DNA of 64,000 nucleotides from Skeletonema tropicum (taxonomy: Eukaryota > Bacillariophyta > Thalassiosirophyceae > Thalassiosirales > Thalassiosiraceae). The stretch spans positions 248,001 through 312,000 of the forward strand of contig CM074137.1 in NCBI GenBank assembly GCA_037178625.1. The letters are read 5' to 3'. The notes below the pieces were generated by a model, which made no database searches, was not told the DNA's origin, and worked only from the letters and a program-made list of their open reading frames with translations. Position numbers and translations under genes: made by a program. Of this stretch, positions 1 through 10,486 are shown piece after piece. Each line of letters begins with the position of its first letter. Within the stretch, counting starts at the first letter, position 1.

Positions 1-845
1 TATCAGAATTTGAAGTGGTGAGTGGTGTCTGCTTTGGATCTTTGGAGTTGTGAGTTGTGACATTGACAGCTTCTCACTTTTTGACCCACACCGAACACCG
101 AATAGAACCTCAACACAATGGAACAATCAGTAGTAGCACCTACTGCCGTGCCAACCAAATGGACGGTGCTGATCAATGCGATCAATGAAAAGAGAAGTAC
201 TGCTCAGCGTTCTTAGGCGAGCTGTGTAGTGCAACGTACCAACCTTCATGGACGGTGCTACATCTAGACCGATGCTTCTGTCTTCAGCTTCAGCGCAGCG
301 TTGGATAAGCCCAGACAGACCTCAAATCCGTCGGCCGGGCCCATTTTAGATCGAGCTGTGACAATTAGTGGGCGGTACGGTCGGCCGAATTGTGGTTATT
401 GGATATTGGTATTGGACTAATCGATATCGATAGCGCTTGAGACGACGATTCGAATGGTCGTCTCATTGTTATGCGAAGCGAGCGCAGCGAGCTGAGCGCT
501 GCCATTGCCATTGAGAATATTTGGATTCTAGACCCCTCTTGAGTTGAGTCGATTGTCAAAAGATTGATATTATGCCTCGATACTACGCCCAGTCGATAGA
601 GCACGACAAGAGCTTTCCAAAACGCCACTCATCGCCTTGATACGACCGCTACAGCATACAAATTGATGGATTTGGATTACTGAATTATTGACATACAAAT
701 TGTGTTGTTGGCGCTGCTACTCCGTGCTTTGTGCTGCTAGCTGAATGATAATGATACGAACAATGGAGACGGAGAGCAGATCCTCCTCTGCTATTACATA
801 TTGGACTAATCTTCATTCCATACAAATACAAATGCCAATTATGCA

Positions 846-1034
846 GTGCAGAGATTGACTCCATCGCCATCGCCGCCACTGTATGCTGAGAGTGATAATG
901 AGGTTGTAGCGCAATCATTGAACGACCTGATTAGACCGTCGTCGGACGAAAGTGATGATGATATCAATTTGGACCAAGTTTCAATCGGTGTGTCACCGAC
1001 AGCAAGTAATGAGAGGCAGGAGATGGTATTTTGA
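846..1034 (+). CDS. Small acidic ORF inside each tandem unit (possible exon)
   Basis: An open frame of 62 residues, rich in Ser, Asp and Glu in its second half, is repeated at 3377-3565 and 5908-6096. The composition looks like the tail of a real protein and the sequence upstream ends in a plausible intron acceptor (tgcag just before the frame), so it could be a last exon. I do not recognise it, no upstream exon was found, and it may be chance. Confidence 0.2.
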   Translation: MQRLTPSPSPPLYAESDNEVVAQSLNDLIRPSSDESDDDINLDQVSIGVSPTASNERQEMVF

Positions 1035-1296
1035 GAGCAGAGGAGATGAGAATGAAAGCATCTTTTGTTCGTTGTGTTGTTGTTATTATTATAAGTTAAA
1101 TCGCATCAAAAGTAGAAAAATGATTGCCTTGCCCAATCCAATCCAATCAATAATAATATACACCATACACCAACATCAACATATCAGCCAGGCCAGGCCA
1201 GGCCAGTCTTCTCAGTGTCCATCACATCATGATAAGTAGTGAAGTGCAGTGCCTCATGTCATTTCATTTCATTTCAGTTCTCACCAGTCACTACCA

Positions 1297-1907
1297 CTAC
1301 TTCTTCGACAACTTCTTTCCAATGCTACCAATCAAGCCCAACAGTCTAAAACGAAATGAAGGTTTGTAAGGCTGACACTCTCGAATGGGCAATGGCTTGC
1401 CCACTCCATAGAAATATCCAAAAGCCCCTCCCAATCCGCCAGTATTGCCCTGACGACGATCAACAGTATAAAATCCAAATTCTTTCACAAGTCCCTCCTC
1501 CGTAAAGTCCATATGAAAACTCTGTGGCGGCAATGTCAACTTCAACTTCAATTCCCTAGCAGTGTTTGTGTTTGCATCAGAATCATCATCAGAATCATCA
1601 TGAGCAGCAGCAGAAGCTGGCGGCTCTACTCCCATGAACGGAGCAATCTGCGTCGAAACCTGCCGTCCATACCACCAAACACGATTCGGCTGCAATGGAT
1701 CCACCGTAAACGTAAACCCAAACGTATTCTGCTCAATATCGAATGATTCCTCTAATTTGAACCCTCCTCTCCCAGTGCATCCAAATATTCCGTTCTTCAA
1801 GGCCAATGGGACCAACGACGGCGGCGACGAATTCAAAATCTTGAGAAAGGCATGCTCCGGAGTCTTTGGTGCCGATTCCGATTTCGGGGCCGAGGATTTG
1901 TTTGGCG
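1297..1907 (-). pseudogene. 5'-truncated SnoaL-like gene, tandem copy 1
   Basis: This is the 3' part of the gene described at 6359-7148. The conserved segment with VDPLQPNRVWW and the C-terminal GNTGGLGGAFGYFYGVGKPLP are present. The N-terminal presequence is missing because the repeat unit breaks at 1907/1908. In-frame sequence upstream of the break runs only a few codons to a stop. No start codon or promoter of the parent gene is retained, so it is probably dead. Confidence 0.8.
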
Positions 1908-3827
1908 TGTTGTACGATATGAGGTGTCAGATTGAGACGATTCGACCATCAATCGAAAGCTCTCGTCGAGCTGGATCGATTCGACATACTACCAACCTCA
2001 TTGGATAAAATGTTGTCAATCAACTCAACTCAACTCGAGAGGATAGGAGTCTAGAATGTCTTCCTAATTTGGAGGAGGATATCGAAAATTGACGATATTG
2101 CCACCATTGCCACTGCAATCAACATAATTCCACCACCACTGCCATCAAAATTGACAATAAACACTGTTCGGCCTCCCTGCGGTCGCCCTCACATATCCAA
2201 CGAATGAATGATAGTTGGCACGCTACGGTCGATAATCACTGCTCGGCCGCACGATGACGATACAGTTGTAGATATCAGCCTCATCAGGGGCCTCATATCC
2301 AAAACGCTGCGCTGAAGAACGAGGGCGTAGATCTGGTAAGATCCATGATGGGTTGACTGCTGTAAGCTGTAAGATCCCAAAAAGCGACCACTTAGATCAG
2401 GTGCTATCATGACAGTTGGCACGGGCCATCACAATGATGATGCAGCTCCCCTTCCTCCGGTCGGCTCGCTTTGACGATTGTTGGAGAGGTGGTGGAGTTG
2501 AATGTTGAATGCAACAATGAACAATGGCATCTATCAGAATTTGAAGTGGTGAGTGGTGTCTGCTTTGGATCTTTGGAGTTGTGAGTTGTGACATTGACAG
2601 CTTCTCACTTTTTGACCCACACCGAACACCGAATAGAACCTCAACACAATGGAACAATCAGTAGTAGCACCTACTGCCGTGCCAACCAAATGGACGGTGC
2701 TGATCAATGCGATCAATGAAAAGAGAAGTACTGCTCAGCGTTCTTAGGCGAGCTGTGTAGTGCAACGTACCAACCTTCATGGACGGTGCTACATCTAGAC
2801 CGATGCTTCTGTCTTCAGCTTCAGCGCAGCGTTGGATAAGCCCAGACAGACCTCAAATCCGTCGGCCGGGCCCATTTTAGATCGAGCTGTGACAATTAGT
2901 GGGCGGTACGGTCGGCCGAATTGTGGTTATTGGATATTGGTATTGGACTAATCGATATCGATAGCGCTTGAGACGACGATTCGAATGGTCGTCTCATTGT
3001 TATGCGAAGCGAGCGCAGCGAGCTGAGCGCTGCCATTGCCATTGAGAATATTTGGATTCTAGACCCCTCTTGAGTTGAGTCGATTGTCAAAAGATTGATA
3101 TTATGCCTCGATACTACGCCCAGTCGATAGAGCACGACAAGAGCTTTCCAAAACGCCACTCATCGCCTTGATACGACCGCTACAGCATACAAATTGATGG
3201 ATTTGGATTACTGAATTATTGACATACAAATTGTGTTGTTGGCGCTGCTACTCCGTGCTTTGTGCTGCTAGCTGAATGATAATGATACGAACAATGGAGA
3301 CGGAGAGCAGATCCTCCTCTGCTATTACATATTGGACTAATCTTCATTCCATACAAATACAAATGCCAATTATGCAGTGCAGAGATTGACTCCATCGCCA
3401 TCGCCGCCACTGTATGCTGAGAGTGATAATGAGGTTGTAGCGCAATCATTGAACGACCTGATTAGACCGTCGTCGGACGAAAGTGATGATGATATCAATT
3501 TGGACCAAGTTTCAATCGGTGTGTCACCGACAGCAAGTAATGAGAGGCAGGAGATGGTATTTTGAGAGCAGAGGAGATGAGAATGAAAGCATCTTTTGTT
3601 CGTTGTGTTGTTGTTATTATTATAAGTTAAATCGCATCAAAAGTAGAAAAATGATTGCCTTGCCCAATCCAATCCAATCAATAATAATATACACCATACA
3701 CCAACATCAACATATCAGCCAGGCCAGGCCAGGCCAGTCTTCTCAGTGTCCATCACATCATGATAAGTAGTGAAGTGCAGTGCCTCATGTCATTTCATTT
3801 CATTTCAGTTCTCACCAGTCACTACCA

Positions 3828-4438
3828 CTACTTCTTCGACAACTTCTTTCCAATGCTACCAATCAAGCCCAACAGTCTAAAACGAAATGAAGGTTTGTAA
3901 GGCTGACACTCTCGAATGGGCAATGGCTTGCCCACTCCATAGAAATATCCAAAAGCCCCTCCCAATCCGCCAGTATTGCCCTGACGACGATCAACAGTAT
4001 AAAATCCAAATTCTTTCACAAGTCCCTCCTCCGTAAAGTCCATATGAAAACTCTGTGGCGGCAATGTCAACTTCAACTTCAATTCCCTAGCAGTGTTTGT
4101 GTTTGCATCAGAATCATCATCAGAATCATCATGAGCAGCAGCAGAAGCTGGCGGCTCTACTCCCATGAACGGAGCAATCTGCGTCGAAACCTGCCGTCCA
4201 TACCACCAAACACGATTCGGCTGCAATGGATCCACCGTAAACGTAAACCCAAACGTATTCTGCTCAATATCGAATGATTCCTCTAATTTGAACCCTCCTC
4301 TCCCAGTGCATCCAAATATTCCGTTCTTCAAGGCCAATGGGACCAACGACGGCGGCGACGAATTCAAAATCTTGAGAAAGGCATGCTCCGGAGTCTTTGG
4401 TGCCGATTCCGATTTCGGGGCCGAGGATTTGTTTGGCG
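3828..4438 (-). pseudogene. 5'-truncated SnoaL-like gene, tandem copy 2
   Basis: Identical to the copy at 1297-1907, shifted by 2,531 bp, with the same 5' truncation at the unit boundary (4438/4439). It ends in the same basic KKLSKK tail and stop codon. Confidence 0.8.
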
Positions 4439-6358
4439 TGTTGTACGATATGAGGTGTCAGATTGAGACGATTCGACCATCAATCGAAAGCTCTCGTCGA
4501 GCTGGATCGATTCGACATACTACCAACCTCATTGGATAAAATGTTGTCAATCAACTCAACTCAACTCGAGAGGATAGGAGTCTAGAATGTCTTCCTAATT
4601 TGGAGGAGGATATCGAAAATTGACGATATTGCCACCATTGCCACTGCAATCAACATAATTCCACCACCACTGCCATCAAAATTGACAATAAACACTGTTC
4701 GGCCTCCCTGCGGTCGCCCTCACATATCCAACGAATGAATGATAGTTGGCACGCTACGGTCGATAATCACTGCTCGGCCGCACGATGACGATACAGTTGT
4801 AGATATCAGCCTCATCAGGGGCCTCATATCCAAAACGCTGCGCTGAAGAACGAGGGCGTAGATCTGGTAAGATCCATGATGGGTTGACTGCTGTAAGCTG
4901 TAAGATCCCAAAAAGCGACCACTTAGATCAGGTGCTATCATGACAGTTGGCACGGGCCATCACAATGATGATGCAGCTCCCCTTCCTCCGGTCGGCTCGC
5001 TTTGACGATTGTTGGAGAGGTGGTGGAGTTGAATGTTGAATGCAACAATGAACAATGGCATCTATCAGAATTTGAAGTGGTGAGTGGTGTCTGCTTTGGA
5101 TCTTTGGAGTTGTGAGTTGTGACATTGACAGCTTCTCACTTTTTGACCCACACCGAACACCGAATAGAACCTCAACACAATGGAACAATCAGTAGTAGCA
5201 CCTACTGCCGTGCCAACCAAATGGACGGTGCTGATCAATGCGATCAATGAAAAGAGAAGTACTGCTCAGCGTTCTTAGGCGAGCTGTGTAGTGCAACGTA
5301 CCAACCTTCATGGACGGTGCTACATCTAGACCGATGCTTCTGTCTTCAGCTTCAGCGCAGCGTTGGATAAGCCCAGACAGACCTCAAATCCGTCGGCCGG
5401 GCCCATTTTAGATCGAGCTGTGACAATTAGTGGGCGGTACGGTCGGCCGAATTGTGGTTATTGGATATTGGTATTGGACTAATCGATATCGATAGCGCTT
5501 GAGACGACGATTCGAATGGTCGTCTCATTGTTATGCGAAGCGAGCGCAGCGAGCTGAGCGCTGCCATTGCCATTGAGAATATTTGGATTCTAGACCCCTC
5601 TTGAGTTGAGTCGATTGTCAAAAGATTGATATTATGCCTCGATACTACGCCCAGTCGATAGAGCACGACAAGAGCTTTCCAAAACGCCACTCATCGCCTT
5701 GATACGACCGCTACAGCATACAAATTGATGGATTTGGATTACTGAATTATTGACATACAAATTGTGTTGTTGGCGCTGCTACTCCGTGCTTTGTGCTGCT
5801 AGCTGAATGATAATGATACGAACAATGGAGACGGAGAGCAGATCCTCCTCTGCTATTACATATTGGACTAATCTTCATTCCATACAAATACAAATGCCAA
5901 TTATGCAGTGCAGAGATTGACTCCATCGCCATCGCCGCCACTGTATGCTGAGAGTGATAATGAGGTTGTAGCGCAATCATTGAACGACCTGATTAGACCG
6001 TCGTCGGACGAAAGTGATGATGATATCAATTTGGACCAAGTTTCAATCGGTGTGTCACCGACAGCAAGTAATGAGAGGCAGGAGATGGTATTTTGAGAGC
6101 AGAGGAGATGAGAATGAAAGCATCTTTTGTTCGTTGTGTTGTTGTTATTATTATAAGTTAAATCGCATCAAAAGTAGAAAAATGATTGCCTTGCCCAATC
6201 CAATCCAATCAATAATAATATACACCATACACCAACATCAACATATCAGCCAGGCCAGGCCAGGCCAGTCTTCTCAGTGTCCATCACATCATGATAAGTA
6301 GTGAAGTGCAGTGCCTCATGTCATTTCATTTCATTTCAGTTCTCACCAGTCACTACCA

Positions 6359-7148
6359 CTACTTCTTCGACAACTTCTTTCCAATGCTACCAATCAAGCC
6401 CAACAGTCTAAAACGAAATGAAGGTTTGTAAGGCTGACACTCTCGAATGGGCAATGGCTTGCCCACTCCATAGAAATATCCAAAAGCCCCTCCCAATCCG
6501 CCAGTATTGCCCTGACGACGATCAACAGTATAAAATCCAAATTCTTTCACAAGTCCCTCCTCCGTAAAGTCCATATGAAAACTCTGTGGCGGCAATGTCA
6601 ACTTCAACTTCAATTCCCTAGCAGTGTTTGTGTTTGCATCAGAATCATCATCAGAATCATCATGAGCAGCAGCAGAAGCTGGCGGCTCTACTCCCATGAA
6701 CGGAGCAATCTGCGTCGAAACCTGCCGTCCATACCACCAAACACGATTCGGCTGCAATGGATCCACCGTAAACGTAAACCCAAACGTATTCTGCTCAATA
6801 TCGAATGATTCCTCTAATTTGAACCCTCCTCTCCCAGTGCATCCAAATATTCCGTTCTTCAAGGCCAATGGGACCAACGACGGCGGCGACGAATTCAAAA
6901 TCTTGAGAAAGGCATGCTCCGGAGTCTTTGGTGCCGATTCCGATTTCGGGGCCGAGGATTTGTTTGGCGCGTTGGATTAGGTCGGGTGGGGAGATGGGGA
7001 AGGTGGAGGTGGCAAAGGCGGCGGTGGTGTCGACTTCTCCGGGGAGGATGACTGGTGTTGTTGTTGGGGGGGCTGCTGGAGCGCTGAAGGCTGTGACGAC
7101 AGCAGTGGTGACAGCTAGTACGGTGGCGGTGGCGGCAACTGTCTTCAT
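6359..7148 (-). CDS. SnoaL-like plastid-type protein, complete 5' end but frame-broken
   Basis: The ATG at 7148 opens a hydrophobic presequence ending near AFSAPAAPP, a typical secretory/plastid bipartite start. It is followed by the segment SGACLSQDFEFVAAVVGP (about residues 77-94). The rest of the family pattern (FKLEESFD, VDPLQPNRVWW, a Gly-rich GNTGGLGG block and a basic tail) lies in another frame from about 6900 down to 6359. Moving between frames needs one skipped base near 6840-6860, and I see no credible intron there. I recognise the family as a common diatom SnoaL-like protein of unknown reaction. This is the only copy with a 5' end. It could be a pseudogene or carry a sequencing error. 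Confidence 0.7.
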
Positions 7149-7294
7149 GGTGATGATTCTCTTGAGTGGCTGATGTGATAACTAACGAAGTAACCTACCT
7201 GGATTTGATTGTGACTAACCACATCATGCATCCTCATGGTCGGTGTGAGGTGTGAGCTGGCGGCTGGCGGAGCTTTTTGTTGGGCGCGTGTTGG

Positions 7295-7306
7295 TTCCCG
7301 CCAAAA
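7295..7306 (+). promoter_or_regulatory. E2F-like site
   Basis: TTCCCGCCAAAA fits the eukaryotic E2F/DP consensus (TTTSSCGC-type core). It lies between the SnoaL-like gene and the foldback element. If the element is removed, this site sits roughly 110 bp upstream of the importin start codon, so it may be an original importin promoter element now displaced by 3 kb. Function is inferred only. Confidence 0.3.
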
Positions 7307-7378
7307 CAAAACGCTTGGAAAAGCGAGAGGAAAGGCCGCGCGGCCAACGAAAAAGCAAAAAAAGGCGAGAGATGATCA

Positions 7379-8385
7379 ATAAAGGCCGTGCGCGTCGATT
7401 TTTTGGAACCGGAGCCTTTCCCGCAATTTTTTTGTTAGTGAAATGCTCTAGCTTTGGGCCATGGTGGCCAAAATTAAGTTTCAGGGAAGTGGTTTACATG
7501 CTTGCCCCGAGATACTATCCTTTAGGTGACTATTATGAGAGTATATATACTGAGGGGCAGGTGATGAAGCCTTATATTTTCGTCGAGATATCCATTTGAA
7601 GGTGCGCTCTAGCTTGGTACTAGCTTTGATGGCTGATGGCCTGCCAAATTTGTGCAGCAAAAAGCTAGAGTGGACTCTCACATGCATTTCTCAGCGGAGC
7701 ATTGACTCTTTTGCAAATTATTCCCGCCAAAAATCCGTGCTCAACTTGATTATTTGAGCAGATCGAGGCCATCAAAATCACAAAATAACGACCATGACGG
7801 CCACATCTCCCCCTACGCCACCTCCGCCGCCGATGGTCCTACCGACCCATACTGCCACCAGTAGCCTCATTTAGTCCGTGTTTACAGATGGCGATCGCGG
7901 AATAAATTATCTCGTGCGTCTACTCACTTAGTTACCGCCTTGTCATATCTTGTGTCCGTTGGTGAAAATAACGATCTTGACCACTGCACGACGACATCTT
8001 CATGGGCTCTGTGCTCCTCTACAATAATATAAATCAACAATATTGACGGGAAACCGATAGGTTGCGAGTATTCGGCGTGGGTATCGCTCGGGTCATCGAT
8101 ATGAGTCATCAATTACTACTCATACACGGCGTGATTATAAAAATCGGCACAATTCACGTAGTGATGGGAGGGGGGATTATAATGACAGCAGGGCAGAGGA
8201 CAGTCGAAAGTTGCTTGGTGGTCTCTGTTGCTATTTTTGTATTGATATATTTGGTAGTAAATCTGGCTTAAGTCAGTTGTTTGAGTACGTCGGCTTCGTC
8301 ACTGCGCACATGATTTCATAGCCTTCCGACACAATTGAAATGAACACGTGGGGGGAGCTTGGAGACAACATATCGGAGCAACCAC
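7379..8385 (+). repeat. Left inverted arm of foldback element
   Basis: Pairs with 9535-10442. Strongly matching blocks include the segment around 7429-7470 (tgctctagctttgggcca), the stretch 7790-8040 and the stretch 8100-8385. The arms have diverged by substitutions and small indels, so the insertion is not brand new. Confidence 0.85.
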
Positions 8386-9534
8386 TTCCAGCAGCCAACG
8401 AATGCTTGCATTGGCAATGCGCTCCTTTTAAAAGGCCCAATGGGTGTGGTGGTGGCCGAATTGGCGCTGCAGCTCGTCCGGTATGATGCCCGAGATATAT
8501 CTATTGAAGTTAGGGGGGAGGGAGACAATGGCCATTATTGACTATCAATTATTGAAAGTAGCACTTGTGCTATATTTGGTTGCCTATTGAACAATGATTC
8601 GACCATTGTGACAATCAACTTAGAAAGTTGCCTGCAAAGGAACTTCTCTGAAAAAACATTTGATGATGAGCAGTGATGAATATTGACTTGCGTGATAAAG
8701 GTGAAATTATATTGTGTAACCGAGTATCGTAAGTAGAGAGATTAGGAATGAGACAAAAGAGTGATTGATCATTATCTCAACATGACAAGAAGTTGAAAAG
8801 TTGGTCTTGAGATTCTGTGCTGCTGCTGAGACAACCACATGGTTATTGACGAAGGTGCGGGTAATAATTCGCATGTAGCGAGGCACAACAAAGAGGCAGG
8901 AATATGGGTGCTTCAGTCACACGACAAGCAAGAGACACACTTATCGTTCTACACATGTAATTGATAGGAGTATTTTAAATTTTAATTTTTTCAGGAATCT
9001 CGATAGTAGAGCCACAGACATGATTTAAGTGTTAGCAAATATTTTTGGCTTACTGAAGAGGCGTCAAGGTAGCTCGCTTTCTCAGCTGAACAATTGAAAT
9101 ACGTTTGACAACCAAGAAATAATCATTTCTATCAATAGGAGGTAGAGATATCTGTGATTCCAGCTCAGGAAGGTCAAATTATCTATGATGCATCGTACTG
9201 TGATACCCATTACCCCTCTAGCTGAAAATCAACCTTGAGTCTTGTCTTCGTGTCTCGCCATGAAGTCAAAAGTATCAATTTCCCCGCCTGTTGAATCGTC
9301 GCCTTTGCGCTTCGTCGCATAGTGCTTGCAAGTTTGTTAATCATCAAAGAATACGCTCTTTTACTCTCTCGATACTTCTGGCTGCTATCTCCCCCTTTCC
9401 TCGAACTGATTCTTTCATCGCACGATAACGATCAGTAGTCGTGCAATGAAAGAGCTTCCCCGACCAACATTGCGACAATTGAGCACGTCAGGAGTTGTTG
9501 CATCAACTTTACATGCTATTTGGTGGTTTCTGAC
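8386..9534. other. Internal loop of foldback element
   Basis: AT-rich sequence without a convincing reading frame on either strand. A short perfect-looking hairpin occurs near 9412-9451 (ctttcatcgcacga paired with tcgtgcaatgaaag). Nothing else is recognised. Confidence 0.6.
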
Positions 9535-10442
9535 AGTGGTTGCTCCCATGTGTTGCCTCCAAGCTCCCCCCACAGCCCACAGTGTTGATTTCAATTGTGT
9601 TGGAAGGCCATAATCATGTGCAGTGACGAAGCTGACGCACTCAAACAACTGACTTAAGCCAGATTTACTACCAAATGCATCAATGCAAAAATAGCAACCG
9701 AGACCACCAGTCAACCTTGGACTATCCTATGTCCTGGTGTCATTATAATCCCCCCCATCACATACGTGAATTGTGCCGATGTTAAATTATCACGCCGTGT
9801 ATAAGTAGTAATTGATGACTGATATCGGTGACCGCGAGCGATAACCACGCCAACCACTCGCATCCTATCGTTGAACCGTCAGTGCTGTTGATTTATATTA
9901 TTGTAGAGGAGCACAGAGCCCATGAAGATGTCGTCGTGCAGTGGTTAAGATCGTTATTTTTACCAACGGACACAAGATATGTCAAGGCGCTAACTGAGAG
10001 GATAGACGCACGGGATAATTTTCCCGCGGTTGCCATCGGTAGACACCGTCTATATGAGACTATTGGTGGCGGTATGGGTCGGTACGACCATCGGCAGCGG
10101 AGGGAGCGTAGGAAGAGATGTGGCCGTCATGGTCGTTATTTTGTGCTTTTGATTGCATTGGCCTCGATCTGCTCAAATCAACTTGAGCACGAGTCAGTTC
10201 CACGCGGAACTTGAAGGCAATTTGCAAAAGAGTCAATTGGAATTATTTTACAGCCAACACATATAGAACCCCCATTATGGTCGACAAAAGGATGGTGATA
10301 CTGGAAAAGCATATTCGGCAACTCCCCAAAATATAATTTTGGCCATTGTGGCCCAAAGCTAGAGCATTTCACTAACAAAAAAAATTGAAAAAAGGCTCCG
10401 GTTCCAAAAAACGAAGATTTTGGCGCGGCGCACGGCCTTTAT
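9535..10442 (-). repeat. Right inverted arm of foldback element
   Basis: Reverse-complement partner of 7379-8385. The terminal 15 bp match exactly and inner homology ends at agtggttgctc (9535). The 128-codon open frame at 9828-10214 lies wholly in this arm and is not considered a gene. Confidence 0.85.
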
Positions 10443-10486
10443 GATCAATCCACCACCCACCACAAAAACAAAAATCCGAAAAATTG

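Larger units (their letters stand above)
1..6969. repeat. 2,531-bp tandem array, at least 2.75 copies
   Basis: The same sequence recurs with a period of exactly 2,531 bp. Units are 1-2531, 2532-5062 and a partial third, 5063-6969. I saw no differences between units on reading. The third unit leaves the consensus at 6970, inside a SnoaL-like gene, where the sequence runs on into that gene's 5' end. The first two units instead switch at 1908 and 4439 to the start of the repeat unit. The unit therefore joins a gene-internal breakpoint to intergenic DNA. The array may extend left beyond the window. It may be a recent unequal-exchange product or an assembly artefact. Confidence 0.95.
7379..10442. 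mobile_element. Foldback (long-TIR) transposon, 3,064 bp, non-autonomous
   Basis: The outer ends are inverted copies (ATAAAGGCCGTGCGC at the left, its complement at the right). They are flanked by the direct repeat GATCA at 7374-7378 and 10443-10447, a 5-bp target-site duplication. The inverted arms are about 1.0 and 0.9 kb, with an indel of about 150 bp between them, and enclose about 1.15 kb of unique DNA. No transposase reading frame is visible, so it must depend on an enzyme encoded elsewhere. ORFs inside the arms are by-products of the repeat. The superfamily is not assigned. Confidence 0.85.

Noticed and set aside
2397..2657. Minus-strand ORFs inside the tandem unit (also 365-628 and 685-918)
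   Set aside because: No recognisable motif, biased composition, and they overlap each other and the opposite strand. Conserved only because the units are identical.
9828..10214. 128-codon ORF as a transposase
   Set aside because: It lies wholly in the right inverted arm, has no family motif, and its counterpart in the left arm is not open.
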